In this document: positions 15,829 to 23,814 of the stretch, one piece after another | Layout of the letters: each line of letters begins with the position of its first letter | How positions within the stretch are numbered: the stretch's first letter is position 1 | Assembly (NCBI GenBank): GCA_036379355.1 | Contig: DASVGV010000051.1 | Coordinates: 1-56,427, forward strand | Length of the DNA stretch: 56,427 nucleotides | Reading direction: 5' to 3' | DNA from: CAJCIY01 sp036379355 | Lineage (GTDB): Bacteria; Actinomycetota; Actinomycetes; Mycobacteriales; CAJCIY01 | Position numbers and translations under genes: made by a program | Notes under the pieces: generated by a model | Databases searched by the model: none | Told to the model about the DNA's origin: nothing | Seen by the model: only the letters and a program-made list of their open reading frames with translations

Positions 15829-17228
15829 GCGCCGAAGACCTGACCGGGCTCCCGGTCGCCGACCTGGCCGCCCTTCTCGCGAGCGGGGACCTCGACCCGC
15901 GGGATCTGACCGAGTCCTACCTCGCCCGCGCCGCCGCCACCGAACCCGACCTGAACGCCTACGTCACCGTCACCGCCGACCGCGCTCGTGCGCAGGCGGA
16001 GGCGGCCCGGAGGCGTCGGCGCGCCGGAGGCGACGTCAGCCCGCTCTGCGGGATTCCGCTGGGAATCAAGGATCTCTACGACGTACGGGGGGTCCCGACG
16101 ACGGCGGGGTCACCGCTGTTGCTCGAACGGGTCGCCGACGGCGACAGCACGGTGGCCGCGCGACTCCTCGCGGTCGGCGCCGTCCTGCTGGGCAAGCAGA
16201 GCACACACGAGTTCGCGTGGGGCGGAACGACCGACAACCCGCACTTCGGGCCGACCCGCAACCCGCACGACCGCACGCGTATCCCGGGCGGGTCCTCCGG
16301 TGGCTCGGCGGCATCCGTGGTGGTCGGCAGCAGCGCAGGCGCCTTCGGCACCGATACGTGCGGCAGTGTCCGCATTCCTGCGGCGCTGTCGGGATGCGTC
16401 GGCCTCAAACCGACCTACGGCCGGATCAGCCTTCACCGCGTCGTCCCCCTGGCGCCGGCGCTGGACCACGCCGGTCCGCTGACCCGTACGGTGCGCGACG
16501 CGGCTCTGCTCGCCGAGGCGGTCGCCGGGTTCGACCCGGCCGACGCGCGTACCCTCCCGCTCGCGGTCCCGGACCTGACCGAAGGTCTCGAGCACGACGT
16601 CAGGCGACTGCGGGTCGGGCGCCTGCGCGGCTGGTTCGAGGCGGTTCTGGACCCGGAGGTACGGGCTGCCGTCGATGCGGCCGCGGGCGCCCTGCGTGAC
16701 GCGGGCTGCGTGGTCACGGACGTTTCGCCCGCCCGTACGGACGCCCCGGTGGACGCGGTCTTCGCCGCCGTCGCAGCGGACGCCGTGCCCTGGCACTGGG
16801 CCACGTTCGGACGGCGGGCGGAGGGCTACAGCCCTGCGCTGGCAGCGCTTCTGGCGGCCGGGCCGCCGACCTTCGACGTCGCTGCCGCTGCTCGCGAGAC
16901 CGTCGGCGTGGAGGTGGCGGCGCTCGTCGCGGCGCTGCGGGAGGTCGACGTCCTGCTGTGCGCGACGGTCCCGATGCCGGCACCGCCGATCGGTACGGAG
17001 CGGATGACCGTCGACGGGCACGATCTCCCGCTGGAATGGTTGCTGACGCGCCTCACCTCGGTCTTCGACGCGGCCCGCTTGCCGGCGCTGTCCGTGCCGT
17101 TCGCGACATCGGCCGACGGGTTGCCGATCGGCGTGCAGATCGTCGGCCGCCACCTCGAGGAGGCGACGGTGCTGCGCGCGGGTCGGGCCCTCGAAAGGGC
17201 CCGGGGCACCGAGGTCTCAGCCTGCTGA
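15825..17228 (+). CDS. Amidase-signature family hydrolase
   Basis: This 467-residue enzyme has the Ser-cisSer-Lys triad of the family: Lys82 in GIPLGIKD, the cis-serine in GGSSGGSAA near 157-158, and the nucleophile Ser181 in GTDTCGSVRIPA. The usual GTDTGGS has a Cys in place of the first Gly, a rare change next to the nucleophile. It would release ammonia or an amine from an amide. The GTG start overlaps the permease stop, so uptake and hydrolysis are tightly coupled; this suggests the importer carries an aryl amide or a related compound. It ends convergently with, and overlaps by 12 bases, the CoA ligase on the other strand. Confidence 0.9.
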   Translation: MSAEDLTGLPVADLAALLASGDLDPRDLTESYLARAAATEPDLNAYVTVTADRARAQAEAARRRRRAGGDVSPLCGIPLGIKDLYDVRGVPTTAGSPLLLERVADGDSTVAARLLAVGAVLLGKQSTHEFAWGGTTDNPHFGPTRNPHDRTRIPGGSSGGSAASVVVGSSAGAFGTDTCGSVRIPAALSGCVGLKPTYGRISLHRVVPLAPALDHAGPLTRTVRDAALLAEAVAGFDPADARTLPLAVPDLTEGLEHDVRRLRVGRLRGWFEAVLDPEVRAAVDAAAGALRDAGCVVTDVSPARTDAPVDAVFAAVAADAVPWHWATFGRRAEGYSPALAALLAAGPPTFDVAAAARETVGVEVAALVAALREVDVLLCATVPMPAPPIGTERMTVDGHDLPLEWLLTRLTSVFDAARLPALSVPFATSADGLPIGVQIVGRHLEEATVLRAGRALERARGTEVSAC

Positions 17229-18698
17229 GTGCACGGGGCCGCCGGCGCGCCGGGCCAGCCGCTCCTCGCGCAGCGCGCTGCGGCGTACCTTGCCCGCCTC
17301 GTCGCGCAGGTCGCCGGTCACGAACTCGAACGTCCTCGGCACCTTGTAGGGCAGGAGCCGGTCGGCCAGGAACGCCGCCAGGTCCGCCGCCGTGACGACA
17401 TCGGGGTCGGCCTGCACCAGCGCGTGGACGGCGTTGCCCTTGTCCTCGTCGGGCAGGCCGACCACCGCGCAGCTCTGCACGGCCGGGTGTTCCTGGAGCG
17501 CGGCTTCGACCTCGGCGGGATAGACGTTCGAGCCGCCGGTGAGGATCATGTCGCTGCGCCGGTCGCCGAGATAGAGGTACCCGTCGGAGTCCAGCCAGCC
17601 CATGTCTCCCAGGGACTCCCAGCCGCCGTCGCGGGTCCGCGCCTCCGCGCCGAGGTAGTGGTACGGCGCCGTGTCCCGGTCGCTCCGCAGCCACACCTCG
17701 CCCTGAGCGCCGGGACCGAGGACTGCGCCGTCCTCGTCGCGGATGGTGATCTGCCCGCTGGTCGGCCGGCCGACCGACCCGCGGTGCGCCAGCCACTCGT
17801 CACCGCGGATCACGGTGCTGAGCTGTCCCTCGGTGCCGCCGTACAGCTCGTAGATGCGGTCGGGCCCGAGCCAGTCCAGCCACGCCTGCTTCAACCACTC
17901 CGGACACGGTTCGGCCAGGTGCCAGACCACCCGGAGCGAGGACAGGTCGTAGCCGTCGCGTACCTCCGGCGGAAGCCGCCAGATCCGCTTCATCATCGTC
18001 GGGACGAGGTAGACCACGTCGGCGCGATACCGGGCGATCGCGGCCAGCGTCTGCTCCGCGTCGAAGCGGGGCAGTACCGCGACGTGGTTGCCGTGCAGAA
18101 GTGCGTGCCACGACCAGATGAGCGGTCCGTTGTGGTACAGCGGACCCGGCATGACGAGACAGCCGTCCGGTCGCATGCCCAGAAGCGGCGCGGCGTCGGT
18201 GTCGAGCAGCGACGGGTCACCACTGACGATGATCTTGGGCCGGCCGGTCGAGCCGCCGGAAGTCGGGGCCTTCCAGGCGGGGCTCACCACGTCCGGCAGC
18301 GGGGCCGCCGTCGGACGGCCGGCGGGCCGGTGCGTGACCGGCAGGACGGACCGACCGGGCAGGGCGTCCGGCGGCACTCCGATGACGACGGCCGGGTCGG
18401 CGACCTCGACGATGGCCTCCAGCTCACGCGCCGGGATGCGGGCGCTGACCGGCTGCGGGATCGCGCCGATCTTCCAGCAGGCGGCGAACGCGACGAACCA
18501 CGCCAGCCCGTTCGGCAGCGCGATCGTGACGAGTCGTCCGGGAGTGACACCGCGCTCGACGAGGTCGTACGCGAGCCGTTCCGCCTCGACGTCGAGCATT
18601 CGCCGCGTCAGCGACACGTTGCCGCAGGTGATGGACGTGCGATCCGGATCGGCGGCCGCCAGGGCGGTGAGCCGCTGCGCGTAGGACACGAGTGCCAT
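17217..18698 (-). CDS. AMP-dependent CoA ligase (bile-acid/cyclohexanecarboxylate-CoA ligase-like)
   Basis: The protein is about 493 residues and belongs to the ANL superfamily. The P-loop TSGGSTGRPKI is near residue 150, YELYGGTEGQ near 285, and the hinge region LGDRRSDMILTGGSNVYPAE near 375-395. The C-terminal catalytic lysine is in DEAGKVRRSAL. An AGGA site six bases before the ATG at 18698 supports that start; another ATG lies at 18707. YGGTEG instead of YGxTE is seen in BaiB-type ligases. It faces the amidase convergently, so it may activate the acid that the amidase releases. The substrate is unknown. Confidence 0.88.
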   Translation of the reverse strand: MALVSYAQRLTALAAADPDRTSITCGNVSLTRRMLDVEAERLAYDLVERGVTPGRLVTIALPNGLAWFVAFAACWKIGAIPQPVSARIPARELEAIVEVADPAVVIGVPPDALPGRSVLPVTHRPAGRPTAAPLPDVVSPAWKAPTSGGSTGRPKIIVSGDPSLLDTDAAPLLGMRPDGCLVMPGPLYHNGPLIWSWHALLHGNHVAVLPRFDAEQTLAAIARYRADVVYLVPTMMKRIWRLPPEVRDGYDLSSLRVVWHLAEPCPEWLKQAWLDWLGPDRIYELYGGTEGQLSTVIRGDEWLAHRGSVGRPTSGQITIRDEDGAVLGPGAQGEVWLRSDRDTAPYHYLGAEARTRDGGWESLGDMGWLDSDGYLYLGDRRSDMILTGGSNVYPAEVEAALQEHPAVQSCAVVGLPDEDKGNAVHALVQADPDVVTAADLAAFLADRLLPYKVPRTFEFVTGDLRDEAGKVRRSALREERLARRAGGPVHSAG

Positions 18699-18748
18699 GC
18701 GCCCCATCCTGCGGGAAGATCGTCCGTACCGGACGTTCGCGCTGGCGG

Positions 18749-19438
18749 TCAGGCGTTCTCGCGCCGGGAGACGCGCAGAAGCCCGGCGCCGGGATCGAAC
18801 TCCAGGCCGAAGCCGGATCCGTCGCCGGCCTGGTCGAATCGTCGGACGAGTCGGCAGACCTCCTGCAGCGCAGCGGTATCGCGGCCGCGGACGACAGCAC
18901 GCTCACCCGGCCGGAGCCGCAGGAGTCGCTCGAGGCTCACGTCGATGGCGGCGCGGGGGTGATCCGGGCTGAGGTCGATGCAGACCGGTTCGTCGGTGTG
19001 GGCGCGCAGATCGGGCAGGGCCGCGAGCACGGCCTGCTCGGCGGCCAGGTGTCGCGTCAGGACCTCGAGTACCTGGTCGACGAGGGCGCGCAGGTCGGCG
19101 GGCGTGCTGTGCCGGGCGTCGATGCGCTCGAGCCGGCCGGCCAGCTCGTGCAGCAGCACGTGGTCGTCGCTCAGCTCCGCCAACGGGGCCGAGGCGCCGC
19201 GGGGGTAGAGCAGCGCCTCCTCGTCGGATGCCTGGCGCAGCACTCTCGTGCGCAGGTAGCGCGCCAGCGTCGCGATCTCGGCCTGCGGCCAGACGTGCGC
19301 GCTCAGGAGCGCACCCGCTGCCGCCGCGCGGCGGCGGACGTTCTCGAGCAGCGCGGCGTGCTCCTCGACGAGCGATCCGGGCGGCGACACCCGACCAGGT
19401 GTGATCCTCCGGTCGGCGACTGCTGTCGCTGTGCTCAT
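18749..19438 (-). CDS. Hemerythrin-like protein with C-terminal DUF2249-like domain
   Basis: The product is 229 residues. Residues about 20-140 form a four-helix hemerythrin (HHE) domain with His27, Glu73/Glu74, His93, His97, His130 and Glu134. The usual second-helix histidine before the EE pair is replaced (QASDEE), so one iron ligand may be missing. Residues about 150-229 resemble DUF2249 (DVSLERLLRLRPGERAVV and a C-terminal LLRVSR). Such HHE-DUF2249 pairs are thought to sense or handle O2, NO or metals, but the function is not established. The ATG at 19438 has an AAGGAG site; a GTG at 19456 is less likely. Confidence 0.75.
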   Translation of the reverse strand: MSTATAVADRRITPGRVSPPGSLVEEHAALLENVRRRAAAAGALLSAHVWPQAEIATLARYLRTRVLRQASDEEALLYPRGASAPLAELSDDHVLLHELAGRLERIDARHSTPADLRALVDQVLEVLTRHLAAEQAVLAALPDLRAHTDEPVCIDLSPDHPRAAIDVSLERLLRLRPGERAVVRGRDTAALQEVCRLVRRFDQAGDGSGFGLEFDPGAGLLRVSRRENA

Positions 19439-19516
19439 AGCCGCTCCTTCCGCCACCTCCAGTTTAGACGACTAGACTCATGGAAACGAGGGAGGCGGCC
19501 GGTGAGAAGCCTCACG

Positions 19517-19858
19517 TCAGCCGGAGTGGGAGTCGCCGTCCAGGGCGTCGAGAGCGATGGCCGCATGCGCGTACGCGCCGCCCGCGCGCATCTCCGCCGC
19601 GACCCAGAGCGCCTCCATGATCTGCTCGTCGGTCGCGCCCTTGGCGTGCGCGAGCTTGGTGTGCCCGTGGATGCAGTACGGGCACTGGGTGGTGTGCGCG
19701 ACGGCGACCGCGATCAGCTGCTTGGTGACCTCCGGCAGGGCGCCGGCGGCGAAGACCTGCTTGCTGAAGGCGGTGAAAGCGTCGTGCGTCTGCGGCGCGA
19801 GCGCCTTGCGGCGGGCGCTCATCGCGGCCGTTGCTGGGGGAAACACGTCATGGCTCAT
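19517..19858 (-). CDS. Carboxymuconolactone decarboxylase-family / AhpD-like protein
   Basis: A 113-residue protein of the CMD/AhpD fold. The redox motif QCPYCIHGHT has Cys59, Cys62 and a downstream histidine, the AhpD-type arrangement, and an acidic residue precedes it (LPEVTKQL). It is therefore more likely a peroxidase or disulfide reductase than a true PcaC. The ATG at 19858 is chosen for its AGGA site. It is divergent from the DUF488 gene with a short shared promoter region of about 50 bases. Confidence 0.85.
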   Translation of the reverse strand: MSHDVFPPATAAMSARRKALAPQTHDAFTAFSKQVFAAGALPEVTKQLIAVAVAHTTQCPYCIHGHTKLAHAKGATDEQIMEALWVAAEMRAGGAYAHAAIALDALDGDSHSG

Positions 19859-19907
19859 GACTGCATCCTGTTCCTGGTCCGTCGTTCGGGCCACTGGGAG
19901 GTCTGTG

Positions 19908-20306
19908 ATGGTTGAGTTTCGACTCTCTCGCGTCTACGACCACGAGCCCGTGGCCACCGGGACGACGTTTCTCGTCGAGCGGTTGTGGCCGCGTGGCGTC
20001 CGGCGCGACTCACTGCACCTGGACGGCTGGATCAAGGACGTCGCGCCGAGCACCGAGCTGCGCACCTGGTTCGGTCACGACCCCGACAAGTGGGACGAGT
20101 TCCAGCGGCGGTACGCGGCCGAGCTGGACAGGGCACCGGACGCGTGGCAGCCGCTGCTCGCGGCCGCCGCCGGCGGCGAGGTGACGTTGCTGTACAGCTC
20201 TCGCGACCGGGAGCACAACAACGCGGTGGCCCTGCGGGACTACCTGCTGGCTCGAGCCGGCGACCAGGAGCGCGCGGGTCTTGCGTCTCCTCGGGCGACC
20301 GAGTAG
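19908..20306 (+). CDS. DUF488 family protein (YeaO-like)
   Basis: A 132-residue cytoplasmic protein with the DUF488 hallmarks RVYDHEP near the N-terminus, VERLWPRGV near residue 28, WFGHDPDKWDEFQRRY near 55, and VTLLYSSRDREHNNAVALRDYL near 100. The family is widespread in stress-linked contexts but has no settled biochemical role. A GGGAGG site lies six bases before the ATG. Confidence 0.88.
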   Translation: MVEFRLSRVYDHEPVATGTTFLVERLWPRGVRRDSLHLDGWIKDVAPSTELRTWFGHDPDKWDEFQRRYAAELDRAPDAWQPLLAAAAGGEVTLLYSSRDREHNNAVALRDYLLARAGDQERAGLASPRATE

Positions 20307-20317
20307 AACCTAAACAG

Positions 20318-20335
20318 ATCGGTTATAAGACCGAG
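20318..20335 (+). promoter_or_regulatory. Promoter-proximal motif shared with the osmC-like gene
   Basis: The sequence ATCGGTTATAAGACCGAG contains the inverted repeat TCGGT-TATAAG-ACCGA around a -10-like TATAAG. It is 14/18 identical to 26891-26908 and lies at nearly the same distance (about 50 bases) before the next start codon. A shared operator or promoter is plausible. Confidence 0.35.
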
Positions 20336-20387
20336 GCATCGAATCCGGCGCGAATGGTCCGGTGCCACCAGGCCGAAGGAGGCCACG

Positions 20388-20771
20388 GTGCAGAGCCAGG
20401 CGACGGAACCGGTGTTGATCGACGAGCACATCGTGCTGCTCTGGCAGGCCTGCGCGTACGCGGACGACCTCATCGCCGCCGCACTCGCCGGCCCGCTCGT
20501 GAGTGACGAGTACGCCGCGATGCTCGAGTTCCTCCACGGCCGGCTGCTGCCGTACCTGGACACCGAGGAGCGTTCGCTGGCCTCGTCCCGGCGCGGTCCC
20601 GAGTCCCGTCCGCCTCTCGTCGCCGAACACGACGGGCTGCGCGCGTGCGCGGACGACCTGGAGGCCAGCCCGACCCGGCGCACCCTGATCGCGGCGGCGC
20701 GAACGCTGGTCGACCTGCTCGAGAGCCATCTGCGCCGGGAGGACGCCTGGGCGCTCGCCGCAGCGTCCTGA
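20388..20771 (+). CDS. Hemerythrin-like (HHE) domain protein
   Basis: A compact 127-residue four-helix protein with His14, His50, Glu60, His81, His114 and acidic residues at 118-119, a near-complete hemerythrin ligand set. It begins with GTG after an AAGGAGG site. It is followed within 34 bases by the DsbA-like gene, so the two probably form an operon. The likely role is O2/NO binding or iron-linked stress response. Confidence 0.78.
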   Translation: MQSQATEPVLIDEHIVLLWQACAYADDLIAAALAGPLVSDEYAAMLEFLHGRLLPYLDTEERSLASSRRGPESRPPLVAEHDGLRACADDLEASPTRRTLIAAARTLVDLLESHLRREDAWALAAAS

Positions 20772-20805
20772 CGCCGCGGCACCACACGCGTGATCGGAGA
20801 GTGCC

Positions 20806-21582
20806 ATGAGCACCAGCACGAGCAAGGGCACCACCACCACAGACCTCGTGGTGTACGCGGACTTCACCTGCCCCGAGTGCTACCTCGCCGTCCGCCGGGC
20901 CGACGTTCTCGCCGCCGCCGGGGTCCCGGTGGACGTGCGTGCGGTGGAACACCTGCCGGAGCTGCCGGCCGCCAGCCGTCGCCTGACCGACGCGGACCGA
21001 AACGAGCTGACCGAGCGGTTCGACGCGCTGGGCTCCCTGCTCCTTTCGGGGGAGACGCTGCCGTGGTCCATGCCCCCGGTCCGGCCGCGCAGCCAGGCCG
21101 CGGTCTCCGCGTACGCCGAGACCTATGCCAGCCCGGTCGCCGTCGACGTCCGCCGGCTGCTGTTCGAGCTGTACTGGCGCGAGGGCGCGGACATCGGCAA
21201 CCCGACCGTGCTGCGCACGCCCTTGGCCGGCGCCGTCCTCCGGTCCGGTGTCACGGCGGATCCGCTGTGGCAGAGTGGATACGCCGTAGCCATGACCGGC
21301 GGGCCGGTCACCACCGCCGCCTACCGGCGAATCCGGTCCTGGCGAGACGAGTGGCGCGACCTTGGCGGGCCGCCGCTGCCGATCGTGCTGAGCGACGGCG
21401 CGACGCTGCACGGCATCGATGCGGTACGCCGGTTGGGCAAGCAGATCACCTACACCGGTGTGGATCTTGCGCCCGAGGTCGACGACCCGCGCCGATACCC
21501 GTCGGTCGACAACCGCCCGCCCCGCGGCTGGGTCTCCGAGATCGGCAACCGCTGGCGGACCAGCTACCGCCTCGGCGACTGA
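20806..21582 (+). CDS. DsbA-family thioredoxin-fold protein
   Basis: A 258-residue protein with a thioredoxin-like strand followed by DFTCPECYLAVRRA, so the redox motif is Cys22-Pro-Glu-Cys25. No signal peptide is seen, so it is probably cytoplasmic, like FrnE/2-hydroxychromene-2-carboxylate isomerase relatives. A late PLPIVLSDG segment supplies the cis-proline expected of the fold. A GGAG site precedes the ATG. It is likely co-transcribed with the hemerythrin gene before it, and its end lies four bases from the convergent CrtA-like gene. Confidence 0.82.
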   Translation: MSTSTSKGTTTTDLVVYADFTCPECYLAVRRADVLAAAGVPVDVRAVEHLPELPAASRRLTDADRNELTERFDALGSLLLSGETLPWSMPPVRPRSQAAVSAYAETYASPVAVDVRRLLFELYWREGADIGNPTVLRTPLAGAVLRSGVTADPLWQSGYAVAMTGGPVTTAAYRRIRSWRDEWRDLGGPPLPIVLSDGATLHGIDAVRRLGKQITYTGVDLAPEVDDPRRYPSVDNRPPRGWVSEIGNRWRTSYRLGD

Positions 21583-21586
21583 GTCG

Positions 21587-22240
21587 TCAGAGCGCGGCGA
21601 GTCGCGCGGCGGGCAGCCCGTCGAGCGTGCCGTCCGCGTCGAGGATCGCGAAGCGGCTGAACAGCTCTTCGGCGTACCACCCTTCGAGCGGTGTCTGCCG
21701 GATGACGTCCACGTGCACGGCGGACCGGAACGCGAAGTCGGACGCCGCCGCAGACGTCGCCCACGCCGTGAGCGTGCCCTTGAAGCCCACCGGCGCCTCA
21801 CCGAACCCCATCCACCAGCGCAGGCCGTCGGCGGCCAGCGCTGCTCTCGCCACAGTGGGAAGCGCGCGGTGGAAGCCGGCCATGCGCGTGGGTGCCAGCC
21901 GGGCGTGGGTGAGGGACAGGACGGGCCCGTCCCAGCGGGTGCCCGAGCCGAACGGGTCGCGCCCGCGCCACGTCCCGCGCGACGCCAACGGTCGCAGCGT
22001 CAGAGCCGCCCGCTCCGCGGCGATCGCGTCCCAGCCGCGGACTACGCGCGAACCGTCGAACGACGCGTCCGCGTCCACCATGAGCAGCCATCGCCGCAGG
22101 TCGGTCGAGCGAAGGTCGAACCCGCGCGCGGTGAACAGCAGCCGGGCGAACGGGAGGGCCCGGAGCGCCGGCCGGTCGAGGGCGTTCCGGTGCACCGCGC
22201 GGTGCACCGGAACCCCGGACCAGACGTAGAACCGGATCAC
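21587..22240 (-). CDS. CrtA-like (spheroidene monooxygenase family) protein
   Basis: A 217-residue protein that resembles spheroidene monooxygenase CrtA. The diagnostic stretches are VLSLTHARL near residue 105, MGFGEAPVGFKGTLTAW near 145, and GWYAEELFSRFAIL near 185. CrtA is a haem-dependent carotenoid oxygenase, but no other carotenoid gene is in the window. The GTG at 22240 overlaps the stop of the DUF2249 gene upstream (GTGA). It is thus the last gene of a hemerythrin-DUF2249 operon and may act as a haem protein in gas or nitrogen-oxide chemistry rather than on carotenoids. Confidence 0.75.
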   Translation of the reverse strand: MIRFYVWSGVPVHRAVHRNALDRPALRALPFARLLFTARGFDLRSTDLRRWLLMVDADASFDGSRVVRGWDAIAAERAALTLRPLASRGTWRGRDPFGSGTRWDGPVLSLTHARLAPTRMAGFHRALPTVARAALAADGLRWWMGFGEAPVGFKGTLTAWATSAAASDFAFRSAVHVDVIRQTPLEGWYAEELFSRFAILDADGTLDGLPAARLAAL

Positions 22241-22863
22241 GCGCCGGTACGCGCCGCCGCCCCGGCATCGGCGACGCGGCCGATCCGCACGCGCCACACC
22301 TCGGGGCCCTCCTCGAGGTACTCCCAGGAGAACTCGCCGGCGTTCTCGGCCTCGAACTGGTAGCGCAGCGGCTTCGGGTCGTGATCGTTGACGAGGACGT
22401 ACGTGTCACCGGTGGCGAGGTCGCCGAACGTCTCGAAGATGAGCTCGTGGCGGCGCCGCGGAATCTCGGTTCGGACGTCGAGCACCCGATCGGGGGAGTC
22501 AGGGGTCGGCACGGGGACCTTCTCTCTGGTCGGTCCGGACCGACGTCCGGACGATCTGGCCGGTCCGGACGGATGTCCGGTCCGGGACGGGGGCGTACCC
22601 GGCTCCAGCCGGGCGATGTGGTGCATCACGCCGTCGAGATGGCGGGCCTGTCGCGGATGGCCGGCGCGCACGACCACCCAGGCGGTGGCGGCCAGCCGGC
22701 CCGCCGCCTCCGGCTCCCCGGCCTCGCCGAGCTGCCGGCAGGCCCGCACGACGACCCGCGTCAGCGCGTCCACGACGTCCGCCTCCGCAGCGGCCGGCTC
22801 GGCCGTGCGTGTGCGCTTCGCTCGCTCAGCCGTGCCTGTGCGCTTCGCCCGCTCAGCCGACAC
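22237..22863 (-). CDS. DUF2249 domain protein
   Basis: A 208-residue protein. Residues about 125-200 are a DUF2249 domain with RRRHELIFETF and LVNDHDPKPLRYQ, the latter shared almost exactly with the upstream gene. The region from about 25 to 85 is alpha-helical and Ala/Arg-rich, and residues 90-115 look disordered (Pro, Ser, Gly). The N-terminus carries a duplicated ERAKRTxTA unit encoded by a 27-base tandem repeat. The GTG start overlaps the upstream stop by 11 bases. The function is unknown; DUF2249 domains often accompany hemerythrins and denitrification genes. Confidence 0.7.
   Translation of the reverse strand: MSAERAKRTGTAERAKRTRTAEPAAAEADVVDALTRVVVRACRQLGEAGEPEAAGRLAATAWVVVRAGHPRQARHLDGVMHHIARLEPGTPPSRTGHPSGPARSSGRRSGPTREKVPVPTPDSPDRVLDVRTEIPRRRHELIFETFGDLATGDTYVLVNDHDPKPLRYQFEAENAGEFSWEYLEEGPEVWRVRIGRVADAGAAARTGA
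22802..22855. repeat. Two-copy 27-base tandem repeat at a gene junction
   Basis: Copies 22802-22828 and 22829-22855 differ at two of 27 positions. The repeat encodes the duplicated N-terminus of the DUF2249 protein, and the second copy carries the stop codon of the hemerythrin-DUF2249 gene before it. A recent local duplication is the simplest origin. Confidence 0.85.
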
Positions 22864-23743
22864 GGGTGATGGCCACGCGCCAGCGCACGGGACCCGACTC
22901 GCTGTAGGTCCACTCGTACCGGTCCGGCCACATCGCCGAGGTCTGGTAGCGCAGCGGCTTCGGGTCGTGGTCGTTCACGATGACGAGCGCCTCGCCGGGC
23001 CCCAGCCGGTCCAGGCGGGAGAAGATGATCTCGTGCCGCTGTGCGTGCGGGAGGGTGCGCACGTCCAGGTCGTCCGGGGCCACATCATCTGCCTCGGCTG
23101 TCTGCGTCTCCAACGGGTCCGGCGCGGATCCGATCTGTAGCGGGGCTTCGTCGTGGTCGTGCCCGCAGCCACACCCGCAACCGCAGCCGCCGCCGGCCGG
23201 GGCGCCGCCGGCTGCCGCGTGGCCGAGGATCTCGTGCATGCCCTCGAGCATCGAGCCCAGGTCGAGGCCGGCTGCGTCGAGCGCGGGCAGCAGCAGGTCG
23301 TTCTCCTTGGCGAGATGCACGGCGAACAGGCTGCGCGCCGCAACGGCTGCCGCGGCCACGTCGACCGCTCCCGACGCCAGGCCGAGGTCCGCGACCAGGC
23401 GCTCCAGGTGCCGGTGCTCGGCGACCATGCCCCGGACGAGCAGCCGGGTCGCGTCGAGGTCGTCGGCCGGCCGGTAGAGCACCTGCTCCTCGGCAGCGGC
23501 GTGCGGCAGCAGCTCGGTGCGGTACCAGTCGTGCAGCGCGTCGCGCTCGCGGACCGCGTCACCGGTGCGTACGGCGCGGAGCACCGCGTCGGTGCCCGCG
23601 CGCAGCTCTTCGGCCAACTGGGCATGGTGGGCCCGGATCGCTGCGATCACGGCAGCGTTGCCTTCTCGTGCAGCGACGTCCGGGTCGGGTGGCGTCGTCG
23701 TTGCGGTGTCCGACGGGCGGGCGGAAACGGTGTCCAGCGACAT
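22853..23743 (-). CDS. Hemerythrin-DUF2249 fusion with Cys/Gly/His-rich linker
   Basis: A 296-residue protein. The hemerythrin domain (about 25-180) has His40, His81, Glu85, His110, His143 and Glu147. A linker at 185-198 reads GGGCGCGCGCGHDHD, with Cys187, 189, 191, 193 and His195, 197, which looks like a metal-binding loop. Residues about 225-296 are DUF2249 with RHEIIFSRLDRL and VNDHDPKPLRYQ. The ATG at 23743 has a GAGGAGA site seven bases away. It heads the operon with the second DUF2249 gene and the CrtA-like gene. Confidence 0.82.
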   Translation of the reverse strand: MSLDTVSARPSDTATTTPPDPDVAAREGNAAVIAAIRAHHAQLAEELRAGTDAVLRAVRTGDAVRERDALHDWYRTELLPHAAAEEQVLYRPADDLDATRLLVRGMVAEHRHLERLVADLGLASGAVDVAAAAVAARSLFAVHLAKENDLLLPALDAAGLDLGSMLEGMHEILGHAAAGGAPAGGGCGCGCGCGHDHDEAPLQIGSAPDPLETQTAEADDVAPDDLDVRTLPHAQRHEIIFSRLDRLGPGEALVIVNDHDPKPLRYQTSAMWPDRYEWTYSESGPVRWRVAITRVG

Positions 23744-23777
23744 CGCGCTGTCTCCTCTGCGGGGGGTTCTCTGTCGA

Positions 23778-23807
23778 GTTGTTTCTACAACAGATGATGT
23801 GAGAAAC
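23778..23807. promoter_or_regulatory. Palindromic elements in a divergent promoter
   Basis: GTTGT-TTCT-ACAAC (23778-23791) is a perfect inverted repeat. GTTTCT (23781-23786) is also mirrored by AGAAAC (23802-23807). They lie between the hemerythrin-DUF2249 gene and the DUF59 gene at 23815, so one regulator could act on both. The regulator is unknown. Confidence 0.35.
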
Positions 23808-23814
23808 ATAGACC

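Noticed and set aside
19517..19858. Annotation as a second 4-carboxymuconolactone decarboxylase (PcaC)
   Set aside because: The CxxC-histidine motif and context point to the AhpD-like redox branch, and a true PcaC domain is already fused in pcaL.
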